From positions 1 through 35,454 of the forward strand of contig JACOTA010000073.1 in NCBI GenBank assembly GCA_016178585.1: a stretch of DNA of 35,454 nt. The letters are read 5' to 3'. The DNA is from Nitrospirota bacterium. GTDB lineage: Bacteria; Nitrospirota; Nitrospiria; JACQBW01. The translations under genes and the position numbers were made by a program. Positions 22,020-31,496 of this stretch are shown piece by piece; the first letter of the stretch is position 1; the number at the start of each line of letters is the position of its first letter. A model generated the notes under the pieces. It saw nothing but the letters and a program-made list of their open reading frames with translations, did not search any database and was not told the DNA's origin.

Positions 22020-23054
22020 ATGAACTTCAAATTAACATTAACATCATTATTAATAGGGTTAGGTCTGGTTATAGGAGGAGTCACCTCCTCCCATGCCGCA
22101 GACGCATTACTCATCAACGGGGCGGGAGCGACTTTTCCCTATCCCATTTATTCCAAATGGTTTGATGAATTCGGGAAAAAACATCCTGAGCTTCATTTTA
22201 ACTATCAATCGGTCGGGAGCGGCGCCGGAATCCGACAGGTTGGTGAAATGACGGTTGATTTTGGAGCCACCGACGGGCCGATGACCGATGACCAGCTCAA
22301 GGCGAGCAAACAAAAGCTCCTTCATTTTCCTACCGTGTTGGGAGCCGACGTTCCGACTTACAATATTCCTGAAGTGAGCGCCGAATTAAACTTTACCGGA
22401 GAGGTTCTGGCCAATATTTTCCTTGGCAAGGTGACCAAGTGGAACGATTCTGCAATTGCCGGGGCAAACCCGGGAGTGAATCTTCCTGATAAAGAGATCA
22501 TGGTGATCCATCGTTCAGACGGTTCCGGAACTACCTATATCTGGACCGATTTTTTGTCCAAAGTCAGCCCGGAATGGGATCAAAAAGTGGGTAAAGGGAC
22601 CTCGGTGAACTGGCCGGTGGGTTTGGGAGGCAAAGGAAACGAAGGGGTCAGTGGATTGATCAAACAGACTCCCTATTCAATCGGTTATGTGGAACTGATT
22701 TATGCCGTTCAGAACCATCTCAGTTATGGCAAGATCCAGAATAAGGAAGGTCATTTTATTAAAGCCACTTTAGAGACAGTGAGTGAAGCGGCGGCAGGGG
22801 CCTTAAAGACCATGCCGGAAGATTTTCGGGTTTCCATTACGAATCCTCCGGGAAAGGGGGTTTATCCCGCTTCAAGCTTTACTTGGCTTTTAATCCCCGA
22901 AGAGATTAAAGACCTGAAAAAAAGGAAAGCCATTGTCGAATTTTTAAAATGGATGATCCATGACGGGCAGGCCTATACCAAAGATCTTGCTTACGCACCT
23001 CTTCCGAAGGAAGTGGTCCAGAAGGAAGAGCGCGCTATTTCGAAGATCAAATAG
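22020..23054 (+). CDS. pstS: Phosphate ABC transporter substrate-binding protein
   Basis: The periplasmic phosphate-binding protein that delivers phosphate to PstCAB. The 344-residue precursor has a signal peptide (about 1-26, SSHA). The mature start LLINGAGATFPYPIYSKWFD is typical of PstS, as are YQSVGSGAGIRQ, VDFGATDGPM, IMVIHRSDGSGTTYIWTDFL and KGNEGVSGLIKQTPYSIGYV, which hold the phosphate ligands. A ribosome site AAGAAAGG precedes the ATG. It is cotranscribed with the porin and ends at a strong terminator. Confidence 0.96.
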   Translation: MNFKLTLTSLLIGLGLVIGGVTSSHAADALLINGAGATFPYPIYSKWFDEFGKKHPELHFNYQSVGSGAGIRQVGEMTVDFGATDGPMTDDQLKASKQKLLHFPTVLGADVPTYNIPEVSAELNFTGEVLANIFLGKVTKWNDSAIAGANPGVNLPDKEIMVIHRSDGSGTTYIWTDFLSKVSPEWDQKVGKGTSVNWPVGLGGKGNEGVSGLIKQTPYSIGYVELIYAVQNHLSYGKIQNKEGHFIKATLETVSEAAAGALKTMPEDFRVSITNPPGKGVYPASSFTWLLIPEEIKDLKKRKAIVEFLKWMIHDGQAYTKDLAYAPLPKEVVQKEERAISKIK

Positions 23055-23085
23055 TCATTTTTCCGGGACAAACTGGAGTGAGTTC

Positions 23086-23115
23086 GCCGGCCGGATTTTT
23101 GGCCGGCATTTTTTT
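23086..23115 (+). terminator. Rho-independent terminator after pstS
   Basis: GCCGGCC (23086-23092) pairs with GGCCGGC (23101-23107) around an 8-base loop and is followed by ATTTTTTT. The T-run overlaps the last two bases of phoU, which converges from the other strand. Confidence 0.9.
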
Positions 23116-23785
23116 ACTCGGGGAGAGTGGTATGGCGGATAATTTTCCCTTCGATCAGATAAACCACCAGTTCGGCAATATTGGTCGCGTGGTCTGCCAC
23201 CCGTTCGAGGTATTTTGAGATGAAAGTAACCCGTACCGCCTGACTGATGGAGTGATGCTCCTCCAGCATCAGGGCTAAAAGCTCATGAAAAATCTGGTGG
23301 TTCAACTGGTCGACCTTGTCATCGTTTTTGCAGACTTTCCGCGCCAGATCGCCGTTCCGGTTGACAAACGCATCAAGCGACTCCTTGACCATTTGCTGGG
23401 TATATTTAGCCATCTGCCGAAGGTCGGCATAAGCTTTGACGGACTTTAATTCCACCTCTTCATTGAGTTCAATCGTCCGCTCTGAAATATTTTCAGCAAG
23501 ATCGCTCATTCTTTCCAGCTCGGTAGACGTTTTCATGGCGGTGGTGAGGAACCGCAAGTCCCTTGCCATCGGCTGATGAAGGGCGATGAGCCGTAAACAA
23601 TCTTCGTCAATTTCCACGTCAAAAGCGTTGACCAGATGATCATTAGAGATGACCTTTCTGGCCAGATCGGAATTCCGTTCGGTCAAAGCCTTAATGGCAT
23701 TGGTAATCTGTTCTTCAACCATGGCCCCCATACGAAGAATCTTTTCTTTGAGTTCGTTTAACTCAAGATCAAAGTGCCTTTCCAT
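23114..23785 (-). CDS. phoU: Phosphate signalling protein PhoU
   Basis: PhoU links Pst transporter activity to PhoR and damps the phosphate response. The 223-residue all-helical protein contains two copies of the PhoU helical bundle: IDEDCLRLIALHQPMARDLR and FLTTAMKTSTELERMSDLAE in the first, and ISQAVRVTFISKYLERVADH and ATNIAELVVYLIEG in the second. The E/DxxxD metal-binding motifs ELERMSD and YLERVAD are present. Its ATG overlaps the pstB stop by one base. It is the last gene of the minus-strand pst operon. Confidence 0.96.
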   Translation of the reverse strand: MERHFDLELNELKEKILRMGAMVEEQITNAIKALTERNSDLARKVISNDHLVNAFDVEIDEDCLRLIALHQPMARDLRFLTTAMKTSTELERMSDLAENISERTIELNEEVELKSVKAYADLRQMAKYTQQMVKESLDAFVNRNGDLARKVCKNDDKVDQLNHQIFHELLALMLEEHHSISQAVRVTFISKYLERVADHATNIAELVVYLIEGKIIRHTTLPE

Positions 23786-24573
23786 TATCCAAATCTCCCT
23801 GTAATGTAATCTTCCGTCCGGTGGTCTTTCGGGTTGGTAAAGATCTGCCGGGTATCCCCATACTCAATCATTTCTCCGAGAAGGAAAAAAGCGGTATAGT
23901 CGGCGATCCGCGCGGCCTGCTGCATGTTATGGGTGACAATAACCACACTGTAAGATTTTTTCAAGTCTAACAACAGCTCTTCAATCCGGGCTGTGGCAAT
24001 GGGATCGAGCGCGGAGGTCGGCTCGTCAAGCAAAAGGACTTCGGGTTCAACTGCCAGTGCGCGCGCGATGCAAAGGCGCTGTTGTTGTCCGCCTGAAAGA
24101 CTGAGGGCTGAGTGTTGGAGTACCTCTTTTACTTCATCCCATAAAACGGCCTTTTTTAAAGATTGTTCAACCCGTTCATCAAGAAGCGGTTTGTTTCTCA
24201 GGCCGTTAAGTCTCATACCGGAAGCGACATTTTCATAGATCGACATGGTGGGGAAGGGGTTGGCTTTTTGAAAAACCATTCCTACCCGGCGCCGGACCAG
24301 AACAGGGTCCATCTGCGGGGTGTAAATATCCTGGCCATCCAAACGGACGGTCCCGGATACTTTTGCGGCCGGGATGACCTCATGCAACCGGTTTAAACAG
24401 CGGATAAAAGTCGACTTTCCGCATCCGGACGGACCGATCACCGCGGTGATCTGCCGGGCCATCGTGATCATCTGAATATTCTTGAGGACATGGGTCTCCC
24501 CAAACCATGCATGAAGGTTTTCTATTTCAAATACCGGTTTTGTGATGGGCATGGTCATTTCTTGAATTGCCAT
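23785..24573 (-). CDS. pstB: Phosphate ABC transporter ATPase
   Basis: It energises phosphate import through PstC and PstA. The 262-residue ABC domain has Walker [10 protein letters not shown] (47-55), Q-loop [11 protein letters not shown], signature [15 protein letters not shown], Walker [14 protein letters not shown] and switch His in [26 protein letters not shown] after the Q-loop is specific to PstB. The start at 24573 overlaps the end of pstA by 19 bases; internal Met codons at residues 7 and 9 are alternatives. Confidence 0.97.
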   Translation of the reverse strand: MAIQEMTMPITKPVFEIENLHAWFGETHVLKNIQMITMARQITAVIGPSGCGKSTFIRCLNRLHEVIPAAKVSGTVRLDGQDIYTPQMDPVLVRRRVGMVFQKANPFPTMSIYENVASGMRLNGLRNKPLLDERVEQSLKKAVLWDEVKEVLQHSALSLSGGQQQRLCIARALAVEPEVLLLDEPTSALDPIATARIEELLLDLKKSYSVVIVTHNMQQAARIADYTAFFLLGEMIEYGDTRQIFTNPKDHRTEDYITGRFG

Positions 24574-25400
24574 TGAAGGAGCAAGCGTGACACGAAATTA
24601 ATTCCAAGGATCAACAGGAGAAGCACCAGGGCCGCTGTCCATGCAAGTTGATGCCATTCCTCATAAGGTGAAATGGCATAAGTATAAATCATTACCGGGA
24701 GAGAGGCAACCGGTTCAAGGATAGTTTGATTCCAGTACATGTTTCCAAAAGCGGTAAACAACAGAGGAGCCGTTTCGCCGGCAACACGGGCCAGACCCAA
24801 TAAAACTCCTGTCATAATCCCCCTGCCGGCTGTCGGGACGACCACGAAACAGATCATTTTCCATTCCGGCACCCCGAGGGCAAGGGCGGCTTCGCGGATC
24901 GACGCGGGGACCAGTTTTAAGACTTCTTCCGTATTTCTGATCGTAATGGGGATCAGAATAAATGCGAGCGCCACTCCGCCGGATAAGGCCGAAAAATGGC
25001 CCATCGGGAGAACAATCAGGATATAGGCAAAGATACCGACCACGATCGAAGGAAGGGCGTTAAGGAGGTCGGAGGCATACCGGACCATGAACCCGATCAG
25101 GTTTTTCTGCCCATATTCCGAAAGGTAAAGGCCGCCGATTAAACCGAGGGGAATGCCAATCAGGCCGGTCAGGCCAAGAAGTTTAAGGGTTCCGACAACG
25201 GCGTGGGCCATCCCCCCCCCGGATTCTCCCACCGGTTTGGGGAGTTGGGTAAAGAAGTTGAGATGCAAACCAGGCAGGCCATGGACCACGATATAACTTA
25301 AAATAAAACATAGAACCGAAAGGATTAAAAGGGTGCATAGACCGGTCAGAAAGAGCATAAAGGTGTTGACGATTTTTCGTCTTAACGCCAGGGGGATCAT
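24555..25400 (-). CDS. pstA: Phosphate ABC transporter permease PstA
   Basis: One of the two membrane subunits of the phosphate importer. The 281 residues include six predicted membrane segments, the [20 protein letters not shown] cytoplasmic coupling loop that contacts PstB, and [17 protein letters not shown], diagnostic of PstA. The ATG and the pstC stop share one base (25400). It is embedded in pstC-pstA-pstB-phoU with overlaps throughout, implying coupled translation. Confidence 0.96.
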   Translation of the reverse strand: MIPLALRRKIVNTFMLFLTGLCTLLILSVLCFILSYIVVHGLPGLHLNFFTQLPKPVGESGGGMAHAVVGTLKLLGLTGLIGIPLGLIGGLYLSEYGQKNLIGFMVRYASDLLNALPSIVVGIFAYILIVLPMGHFSALSGGVALAFILIPITIRNTEEVLKLVPASIREAALALGVPEWKMICFVVVPTAGRGIMTGVLLGLARVAGETAPLLFTAFGNMYWNQTILEPVASLPVMIYTYAISPYEEWHQLAWTAALVLLLLILGINFVSRLLLQWQFKK

Positions 25401-26359
25401 CAGGTTCGTCCTTCGACTTTTGAGGTAACCCTGTAAACCAGGATACGGGCAAGTGCGTGGATCAGGATAGTCACCCCAAATAGAATTAAGCCGATTTCGA
25501 TTAAAGACTGGATATACAAATCTGAAGTCGCTTCGGAAAATTCGTTGGCGATAATGGCGGTCATGGAATAGGAGGGCTCAAACAGAGAAAGTTTGATGTC
25601 GGGCCGGTTTCCAATCACCATGGTGACGGCCATTGTTTCTCCTAATGCGCGGGCGAGGGCAAGAAAAACAGAACCGAAAATTCCGGAGCGGGCATAGGGA
25701 ATGACCGCAATCCGGATCATCTCCCACCGGGTTGCACCCAGGGATAAAATAGCTTCCCGCTGAGTGTTTGGAACAGAGAGGAGAATCTCACGGGATACCG
25801 ATATAATAAAAGGAAGGATCATGATAGCCAGTAAAATCCCCGCGGTCAGCATCCCCACCCCGTAAGGGGTTCCCTGAAAAAAAGGGAGAAATCCTAACAT
25901 CTGTTTGAGAAAAGGTTCTCCGCTGTTTCGCATCAGGGGAACCAGAACAAATATTCCGATCAATCCATAAATGACGCTTGGAATAGCGGCTAAAAGTTCG
26001 ACCAGAAGGCTAATCGGGTTTGCCACCCACGGTGAAACCAATTCTGAGAGAAAAATCGCCATTCCAAGACCGACCGGGACCGCGATCAGGAGAGCCAGGA
26101 AAGAGGTGACCAGGGTTCCGTATAAAAAGGGGAGCGCTCCAAAGACCTCTCCCACCGGATCCCAGGTGGTTTTCCAGAGGAAAGACCATCCAAATTTTTC
26201 AATCGGGAGCCTCGAATGAAGAAAAAGCTCCCATGCGAGCAGAAGGGTAAGCCCCACAATAGACAGAGCCACCAGTAACACCCCCTTACGGAAGAGCCAG
26301 TCCATCTGCCTATTTTTAATCGGAAAAAGCCTTGATTTATTTGGGGTTTCTGTTTTCAA
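25400..26359 (-). CDS. pstC: Phosphate ABC transporter permease PstC
   Basis: The partner permease of PstA, 319 residues with six membrane segments. The first TM (about 29-49) is followed by a periplasmic stretch (SRLPIEKFGWSFLWKTTWDP). The coupling loop is REAILSLGATRWEMIRIAVI, and ALARALGETMAVTMVIGN is the PstC hallmark. It begins 91 bases after the phoR stop; a Pho-box-like half site on the minus strand (26445-26435) precedes it, so the transporter genes may have their own promoter in addition to read-through from phoBR. Confidence 0.96.
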   Translation of the reverse strand: MKTETPNKSRLFPIKNRQMDWLFRKGVLLVALSIVGLTLLLAWELFLHSRLPIEKFGWSFLWKTTWDPVGEVFGALPFLYGTLVTSFLALLIAVPVGLGMAIFLSELVSPWVANPISLLVELLAAIPSVIYGLIGIFVLVPLMRNSGEPFLKQMLGFLPFFQGTPYGVGMLTAGILLAIMILPFIISVSREILLSVPNTQREAILSLGATRWEMIRIAVIPYARSGIFGSVFLALARALGETMAVTMVIGNRPDIKLSLFEPSYSMTAIIANEFSEATSDLYIQSLIEIGLILFGVTILIHALARILVYRVTSKVEGRT

Positions 26360-26434
26360 ATTTTTGACTGGAAAAAGGTCATAAATAATGAATAATAACC
26401 CTGATGGGTCAATTCGAGATCAATTTCAGATCAC

Positions 26435-26445
26435 ATCCGTGTAAA
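26435..26445 (-). promoter_or_regulatory. Possible Pho box half-site before pstC
   Basis: The minus-strand 11-mer TTTACACGGAT is identical to the first unit of Pho box 3. The neighbouring 11-mers (TCATAAAAAAG upstream, GTGATCTGAAA downstream) match poorly, so this is a weaker candidate. It lies just beyond the phoR stop and 76 bases before pstC. Confidence 0.35.
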
Positions 26446-26450
26446 CTTTT

Positions 26451-27893
26451 TTATGAATTGACATCAGGGGAGGAGAAAACGGGAAAAACCGCTGTAAAAG
26501 TCGTTCCTCTATTGATCTGGCTTTCAACTTTTATGAAACCTCCGTGGGCTTCCATAATATGTTTAACAATGGAGAGTCCCAGGCCAGTGCCCCCCATTTC
26601 CCTCGACCGGGCTCTATCAACTCTGTAAAAACGCTCGAAAATTCGATCAAGATCGGCAGGGGGAATCCCTATGCCGGTGTCCTTCACAAAAAGTTCAATT
26701 TGCCCTTCCTGTTTCAGGTATCCGGCCACAATTTTTCCTGAAGCCGGGGTATATTTAATGGCATTATCAATCAGGTTGGTTAAAAGACGGGAAAGTTTTT
26801 CAGAGTCGGCCTCCAGGGAAACCTCTTCGCCGGCCTCGACTTCAATTGTCTGATTTTTCTTCGCGGCGAGCGGAGAGAGCGCCTGAACGGTTTTGAGTAA
26901 AAAGGGTTTTAAAGGAATCGTGGAAAGTTGGAGTTTTTCTTTCCCCGATTCTATTTTGGCCAGTTGAAGAAGATCAGAGACGATATTTTCCATTCCCTGG
27001 GTATGTTTCAGGAGAATGGCCAGAAATTTTTGGCCTTCATCCGGAACCCCCGGTTCCATATCCTGCAGGGCCTCAAGATACCCTTTAATCGAGGTAAGAG
27101 GCGTTCTCAGTTCGTGAGACACATTGGCCACAAAATCTTTCCGGATTCTTTCCAGCCGTTTGATATCGGTGATTTCGTGAAAAACCAGGACAATGTAAAT
27201 CTCCCCTTCATAATTTTCTACGGAGGCGACAGACGCCTGTACCTGGAAAAAAGTCTCCTTCTGGCCTGTAAAACTGATTTCAAAAGAGAGGTTTTGCCGG
27301 GTTGAAAGAATTTCCCGGACAAATTCATTTAATTCCCGGTGTCTCAGGAGCTCATAATAATAGATTCCCTCCGGCAGGAAACGAGCGAGTGAAAACATCC
27401 GCCTTAATGCGGGGTTGACCAGGAGAACTTTTCCTTTGCCGTTTAATATAATGATCCCTTCGATCATTCCATTTAGAATGGCCGATAGTTTTGCCCGGTC
27501 TTCTGAAATCTCCTTCCACCCCGGAGCCAGTTTTCCGACCATTTCATTAAAACCTCTCCCCAATTCCTCAAAATCGTCTGAATCCTGGAGATGGACCCTG
27601 AAACTAAAGTCCCCCTTTCCGACTCTGAGGAGTCCCTGTCTCAGGACGTTAAGGGAAGCCGTTAGATGTCTGGAAAAAAAGAACCCGATAGGGATTGAAA
27701 TCGCAACGGCTGAGAAAAAAATCAGGAGGAGAAGCTGATCATTTTCCAAATGCGAAAACGGGGCTCCAAAAAATCTTCCGCCGAGAAGGATGACAAACAG
27801 AATGGAAAGAGAGATGAGGAGAAATGATCCGGTCAGCCATTTTCTGAAAATACCGTTTTGAAATTTTTTTAAAGGTCCGGGTTCATTCGTCAT
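26451..27893 (-). CDS. phoR: Phosphate-regulon sensor histidine kinase PhoR
   Basis: It phosphorylates PhoB under phosphate limitation. The 480 residues show TM1 (about 20-41), a periplasmic stretch of only about a dozen residues, TM2 (54-74), a HAMP-like linker, a PAS domain (about 130-245), HisKA with H260 (VANVSHELRTPLTSIKGYLE), then the ATPase with NLIDNAIKYTP, VKDTGIGIPPADLDRIFERF and MGGTGLGLSIVKH. The tiny periplasmic loop fits sensing through PstCAB/PhoU and the PAS domain, not a periplasmic ligand. Its start overlaps phoB by 11 bases. Confidence 0.93.
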   Translation of the reverse strand: MTNEPGPLKKFQNGIFRKWLTGSFLLISLSILFVILLGGRFFGAPFSHLENDQLLLLIFFSAVAISIPIGFFFSRHLTASLNVLRQGLLRVGKGDFSFRVHLQDSDDFEELGRGFNEMVGKLAPGWKEISEDRAKLSAILNGMIEGIIILNGKGKVLLVNPALRRMFSLARFLPEGIYYYELLRHRELNEFVREILSTRQNLSFEISFTGQKETFFQVQASVASVENYEGEIYIVLVFHEITDIKRLERIRKDFVANVSHELRTPLTSIKGYLEALQDMEPGVPDEGQKFLAILLKHTQGMENIVSDLLQLAKIESGKEKLQLSTIPLKPFLLKTVQALSPLAAKKNQTIEVEAGEEVSLEADSEKLSRLLTNLIDNAIKYTPASGKIVAGYLKQEGQIELFVKDTGIGIPPADLDRIFERFYRVDRARSREMGGTGLGLSIVKHIMEAHGGFIKVESQINRGTTFTAVFPVFSSPDVNS

Positions 27894-28566
27894 CTTTTAT
27901 TTTGTAGCCGAGGGACTTTACGGTGACAATCGCCTCAGAGAGGAGAGGGATTTTTTCGCGGATTCTTCCGATATGAACATCGACGGTTCGGGTGGTTCCA
28001 AAATAATCGTATCCCCAGACCTGGTTTAAAAGGGAATCTCTGGTTTGAACCCGCCCCCTGTTCTTCAGGAGAATTTCAAGAAGACCGAATTCTTTTGAGG
28101 TTAAAGAAACCTCCTCATGATTGACCCGCACTTCATGACGGAGCGGATCAAGGGTCAGGGAACCGTATTTGAGTGCGGCAGCCGGTTCGGAGGGGTTGGT
28201 CCGGCGAAGAAGGGCCTTGACCCGTGCCACCATTTCTCTCGGTGAAAAGGGTTTGGTCAGATAATCATCGGCTCCGAACTCCAGGCCGAGGATTTTATCA
28301 ACCTCTTCCCCTTTGGCAGTTAACATGAGGACCGGGAGCGTTCTGGTTTCAGGTCTTTCTCTGATCTTTTTACAGATTTCAAGGCCGTCCATTCCCGGAA
28401 GCATGAGATCGAGGATCAAGAGATTGGGCTTCAGCCTTAAAACCTCCGAAAGCCCTCTGGCCCCGTCTGAAATGTGGATGACCCTGAATCCTTCTTTTTC
28501 AAGGTAAAGCTTGATTAAATGGGCGATATCGGGTTCATCTTCAATGGTGAGAATGTGCTGGGGCAT
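27883..28566 (-). CDS. phoB: Phosphate-regulon response regulator PhoB
   Basis: An OmpR-family transcription factor that would bind the TTTACA repeats described here. The receiver domain contains IEDEPD, the phospho-acceptor Asp in LLILDLMLPGMDGLE (D53 with this start), LMLTAKGEE and DDYLTKPFSPREMVARVKAL. The winged helix ends with LLNQVWGYDYFGTTRTVDVH and RIREKI, close to E. coli PhoB. I chose the ATG at 28566, giving the usual MxxxILTIEDE start; an in-frame TTG at 28587 would add seven residues. It is divergent from ald. Confidence 0.94.
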   Translation of the reverse strand: MPQHILTIEDEPDIAHLIKLYLEKEGFRVIHISDGARGLSEVLRLKPNLLILDLMLPGMDGLEICKKIRERPETRTLPVLMLTAKGEEVDKILGLEFGADDYLTKPFSPREMVARVKALLRRTNPSEPAAALKYGSLTLDPLRHEVRVNHEEVSLTSKEFGLLEILLKNRGRVQTRDSLLNQVWGYDYFGTTRTVDVHIGRIREKIPLLSEAIVTVKSLGYKIKDDE

Positions 28567-28635
28567 AGCGGTCTTATTATCCTTCAAATGCTATTGCCTG
28601 TAAAGAAGTAAATCCATGGTCTTCTCTGATATTTG

Positions 28636-28664
28636 TTTTCATCCCGGGGTGAATATATTATAAT
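28636..28664 (+). promoter_or_regulatory. Promoter of ald, giving a probable leaderless mRNA
   Basis: A perfect TATAAT (28659-28664) lies 8 bases before the ald ATG, with a weak TTTTCA 17 bases upstream (28636-28641). The expected start point (about 28671) is 2 bases before the ATG, and no ribosome-binding motif exists. Confidence 0.55.
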
Positions 28665-28672
28665 TTGTTTCA

Positions 28673-29776
28673 ATGATTATCGGCGTTCCGAAGGAAATAA
28701 AAATTCATGAATACCGTGTCGCCATTACGCCTTACGGAGTTCGAAAACTCGCGGAAAGCGGTCATGCCGTCTTCATTGAAAAAGGAGCGGGTGAGGGGAG
28801 CGGATTTTCCGACGAGGAATTTTCAGCCGCTGGTGCGAAACTCGCTTCAAAAAAAGACCTTTTTGGCCAGGCGGAACTGATCTTAAAGGTTAAAGAACCC
28901 CTTCCGGACGAGGTTTCCTTTTTTCGAAAAGGCCAACTTCTTTTTACCTACCTTCATCTGGCCAGTTCCCCCGCTTTAGCACACGCTCTGATCGAAAGTC
29001 ACATCACCGGAATAGCCTATGAAACCATTCAGTTATCCGATGGAACTCTCCCGCTCTTAATACCGATGAGCGAGATTGCGGGGAGACTCTCAATTCAGGT
29101 GGGAGCTTTTTATTTGCAAAAGGTCTACGGCGGTAAAGGGATTTTGTTATCAGGGCTGGCGGGGGTGGCGAGAGGAGAGGTGGTTATCCTTGGAGCAGGA
29201 ACCGTGGGTTCCAATGCGGCCAGAATGGCGGTCGGTTTAGGGGCTAACGTCACTGTGCTGGACCAGCAAACAGATCCTTTAAGGAGACTGGATCAGGAAT
29301 TTAAGGAATCGATCCATACCCTTTTTTCTTATCCTGAAATCGTGAAAGAGCAGGTCATTAAAGCGGATCTCCTCATCGGGGCGGCCCTGATCCCCGGAGC
29401 CAGGGCTCCCTTTTTAGTCTCAAAAGCGTTGATTGGAAAAATGAAGAAAGGGTCAGTGGTTGTGGACGTTTCCGTTGATCAGGGAGGATGCTTTGAAACC
29501 ACTCGGCCCACGACGCACAAAGACCCTGTGTATGAGGTTGGAGGGGTCATTCATTACGCGGTGACCAATATGCCTGGAGCCGTTCCACGAACCTCAACCC
29601 TTGCCTTAACCCAGGCGACGCTGCCCTATCTTTTGAGCCTGGCCGGAAAGGGATTGAAAAAAGCAATTCAGGAAGATAAGGCGTTATTCAAAGGCGTTAA
29701 TTTCAGCGGGGGAAAGGTGACTCATCCGGCTGTTGCCGAGGCGCTAAGCTGTCCCTATGACCCTCTCATTCCATAA
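28673..29776 (+). CDS. ald: Alanine dehydrogenase
   Basis: NAD-dependent interconversion of L-alanine with pyruvate and ammonia. The 367-residue protein starts MIIGVPKEIKIHEYRVAITP with R15. K74 (VKEP) and H95 (TYLHLA) are the expected substrate and catalytic residues. The Rossmann motif VVILGAGTVGSNAARMAVGL is followed by TVLDQ, and VVVDVSVDQGGCFETTRPTT is the conserved closing block. Length and motifs are normal. Its message is probably leaderless. It is divergent from phoB, and hflX follows after 22 bases, so the two may share a transcript. Confidence 0.96.
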   Translation: MIIGVPKEIKIHEYRVAITPYGVRKLAESGHAVFIEKGAGEGSGFSDEEFSAAGAKLASKKDLFGQAELILKVKEPLPDEVSFFRKGQLLFTYLHLASSPALAHALIESHITGIAYETIQLSDGTLPLLIPMSEIAGRLSIQVGAFYLQKVYGGKGILLSGLAGVARGEVVILGAGTVGSNAARMAVGLGANVTVLDQQTDPLRRLDQEFKESIHTLFSYPEIVKEQVIKADLLIGAALIPGARAPFLVSKALIGKMKKGSVVVDVSVDQGGCFETTRPTTHKDPVYEVGGVIHYAVTNMPGAVPRTSTLALTQATLPYLLSLAGKGLKKAIQEDKALFKGVNFSGGKVTHPAVAEALSCPYDPLIP

Positions 29777-29798
29777 CTTTAATGAGGCGTAAAAACAT

Positions 29799-31418
29799 TT
29801 GTTATTTGGCTACACTTCCGGTTTAAAACCGAATCAACTTCGAAAACTTTCTCAGCTGTATCGAAGAAAAAGCCTTCCGGCACAAATCGTTTCACCGGAG
29901 CTCGCCCGCTCAATTACAGAGCTTTCTCATGAAATTGGACGTCAGATTGGTCTTTTAATCCAGCGTCAGGGAATTATAGAGGCGATTATCGTCGGTGACG
30001 AAAAGGAAATTGTCATTCCAGACTTAAGCGCTTATCGACTGGGAGGAAAACGGCTTCGGGGTCTTCGATGCGTCCATACGCATTTGAAACATGAGTCCTT
30101 GACGCAGGACGACCTCACCGACCTGGCGCTTCTCCGGCTCGATCTCATGGTTTCGATCGAAGTTCTGGAAAATGGGTTGCCGGGATCAGCCAGTATTGGG
30201 CATCTCGTCCCGCCCGACGGAGAAGGAAAAGTCTATGAAATCCTTCCCCCTGTTTCATTTCATCAGATCGATTTTCTATGCGATGATTTTGTGGCGGAGC
30301 TTGAGAAAAAATTAAGCCAGTCGGGAGCGGCATTTGATGTTCACGATAAGAGGGAGCGGGCCCTTTTAGTCAGCGTTTCGACAGGGTCGAGGTTTGAACA
30401 GGAGGATTCTCTGGAAGAGCTCAAAGAATTGGCCCGATCCGACAATGTGGTCGTTCTTGATGCCGTTATCCAGAGACCCAAGAAAATTCATCCGAAATAT
30501 TTGATGGGATCCGGAAAAATAAAAGAGGTAGTGATCAGGGCTCTTCAGGCCGGAGCGACGCTCCTCATCATCGATCAAAATTTATCACCGGGGCAGGCTA
30601 AATCGATCGGTGAAATTTCGGAGATGAAGGTGATCGATCGAAATCAGCTGATTCTGGATATTTTTGCCCAGCGAGCGAACAGCCGGGAAGGGAAAGTTCA
30701 GGTTGAACTGGCGCAACTTAAATACCTTCTTCCCAAACTTTCCGAACGGAGCACCGATCTTTCCCGCTTAACGGGGGGAATAGGAGGAAGAGGACCGGGA
30801 GAGACACGCCTGGAAATCGACCGGAGAAGGGTTCGGGAAAAAATAGGGAGAATGGAAACGGAGCTTCGCTCTCTTTCGTTAGGCCGTGAGCAGAGGAGGA
30901 ATAAAAGAAGAGGAACCCCGATTCCGATTATTTCGATTGTCGGGTATACCAATGTCGGGAAATCGACCCTGCTCAATGTCTTGACCAAAAGTGAAGTGAG
31001 GTCAGAAGATCTTCTGTTTGCCACCCTTGATACTACAAGCCGAAGGCTCCGTTTTCCGCGGGAGAAGGAGGCGATCATTACCGACACGGTAGGGTTTATT
31101 CGAGAACTGCCAAAGGATCTGTTTAATGCGTTTGCCGCTACGCTGGATGAATTGCAGGATTCTGACCTGTTGCTTCATATTGCGGATATTTCAAATCCCC
31201 GTTTAGAACAGCAAATCAATGCCGTAAACGACATTCTTGCTCAGCTTCATCTTGAGGATAAGCCGAAACTTCTGGTGTTAAATAAAATAGACAAGGTGGA
31301 CCCTGAAACAGCCAAAAATTTGGCCTCCCGGTTGAACGCGATTCCTATTTCTGCCCTCCAACCTGCCAGTTTAATTAACCTTATCAAAATCTTAGAAGAA
31401 AAAGTCTTTAAAATATAA
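29799..31418 (+). CDS. hflX: GTPase HflX, long form
   Basis: A ribosome-associated GTPase that splits stalled or heat-damaged ribosomes. At 539 residues it exceeds the E. coli protein (426). About 180 extra N-terminal residues (LSHEIGRQIGLLIQRQGIIE, RCVHTHLKHESLTQDDLTDL) form an additional domain seen in some lineages. The HflX domain (VVVLDAVIQRPKKIHPKYLM, GSGKIKE) and the Gly-rich linker LTGGIGGRGPGETRLEIDRR follow. The G domain has SIVGYTNVGKST (P-loop, ends at 390), DTVGFIRELP and VLNKIDKV. The TTG start follows GAGG by 11 bases and fits the family. Confidence 0.94.
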   Translation: MLFGYTSGLKPNQLRKLSQLYRRKSLPAQIVSPELARSITELSHEIGRQIGLLIQRQGIIEAIIVGDEKEIVIPDLSAYRLGGKRLRGLRCVHTHLKHESLTQDDLTDLALLRLDLMVSIEVLENGLPGSASIGHLVPPDGEGKVYEILPPVSFHQIDFLCDDFVAELEKKLSQSGAAFDVHDKRERALLVSVSTGSRFEQEDSLEELKELARSDNVVVLDAVIQRPKKIHPKYLMGSGKIKEVVIRALQAGATLLIIDQNLSPGQAKSIGEISEMKVIDRNQLILDIFAQRANSREGKVQVELAQLKYLLPKLSERSTDLSRLTGGIGGRGPGETRLEIDRRRVREKIGRMETELRSLSLGREQRRNKRRGTPIPIISIVGYTNVGKSTLLNVLTKSEVRSEDLLFATLDTTSRRLRFPREKEAIITDTVGFIRELPKDLFNAFAATLDELQDSDLLLHIADISNPRLEQQINAVNDILAQLHLEDKPKLLVLNKIDKVDPETAKNLASRLNAIPISALQPASLINLIKILEEKVFKI

Positions 31419-31496
31419 TCCATTTCTTCTTCATGAAAACTCCGTATTTTTGGAGTACGTCGCGTAACTTTTTTGAATAAAAAGGGTTTAAAAATT

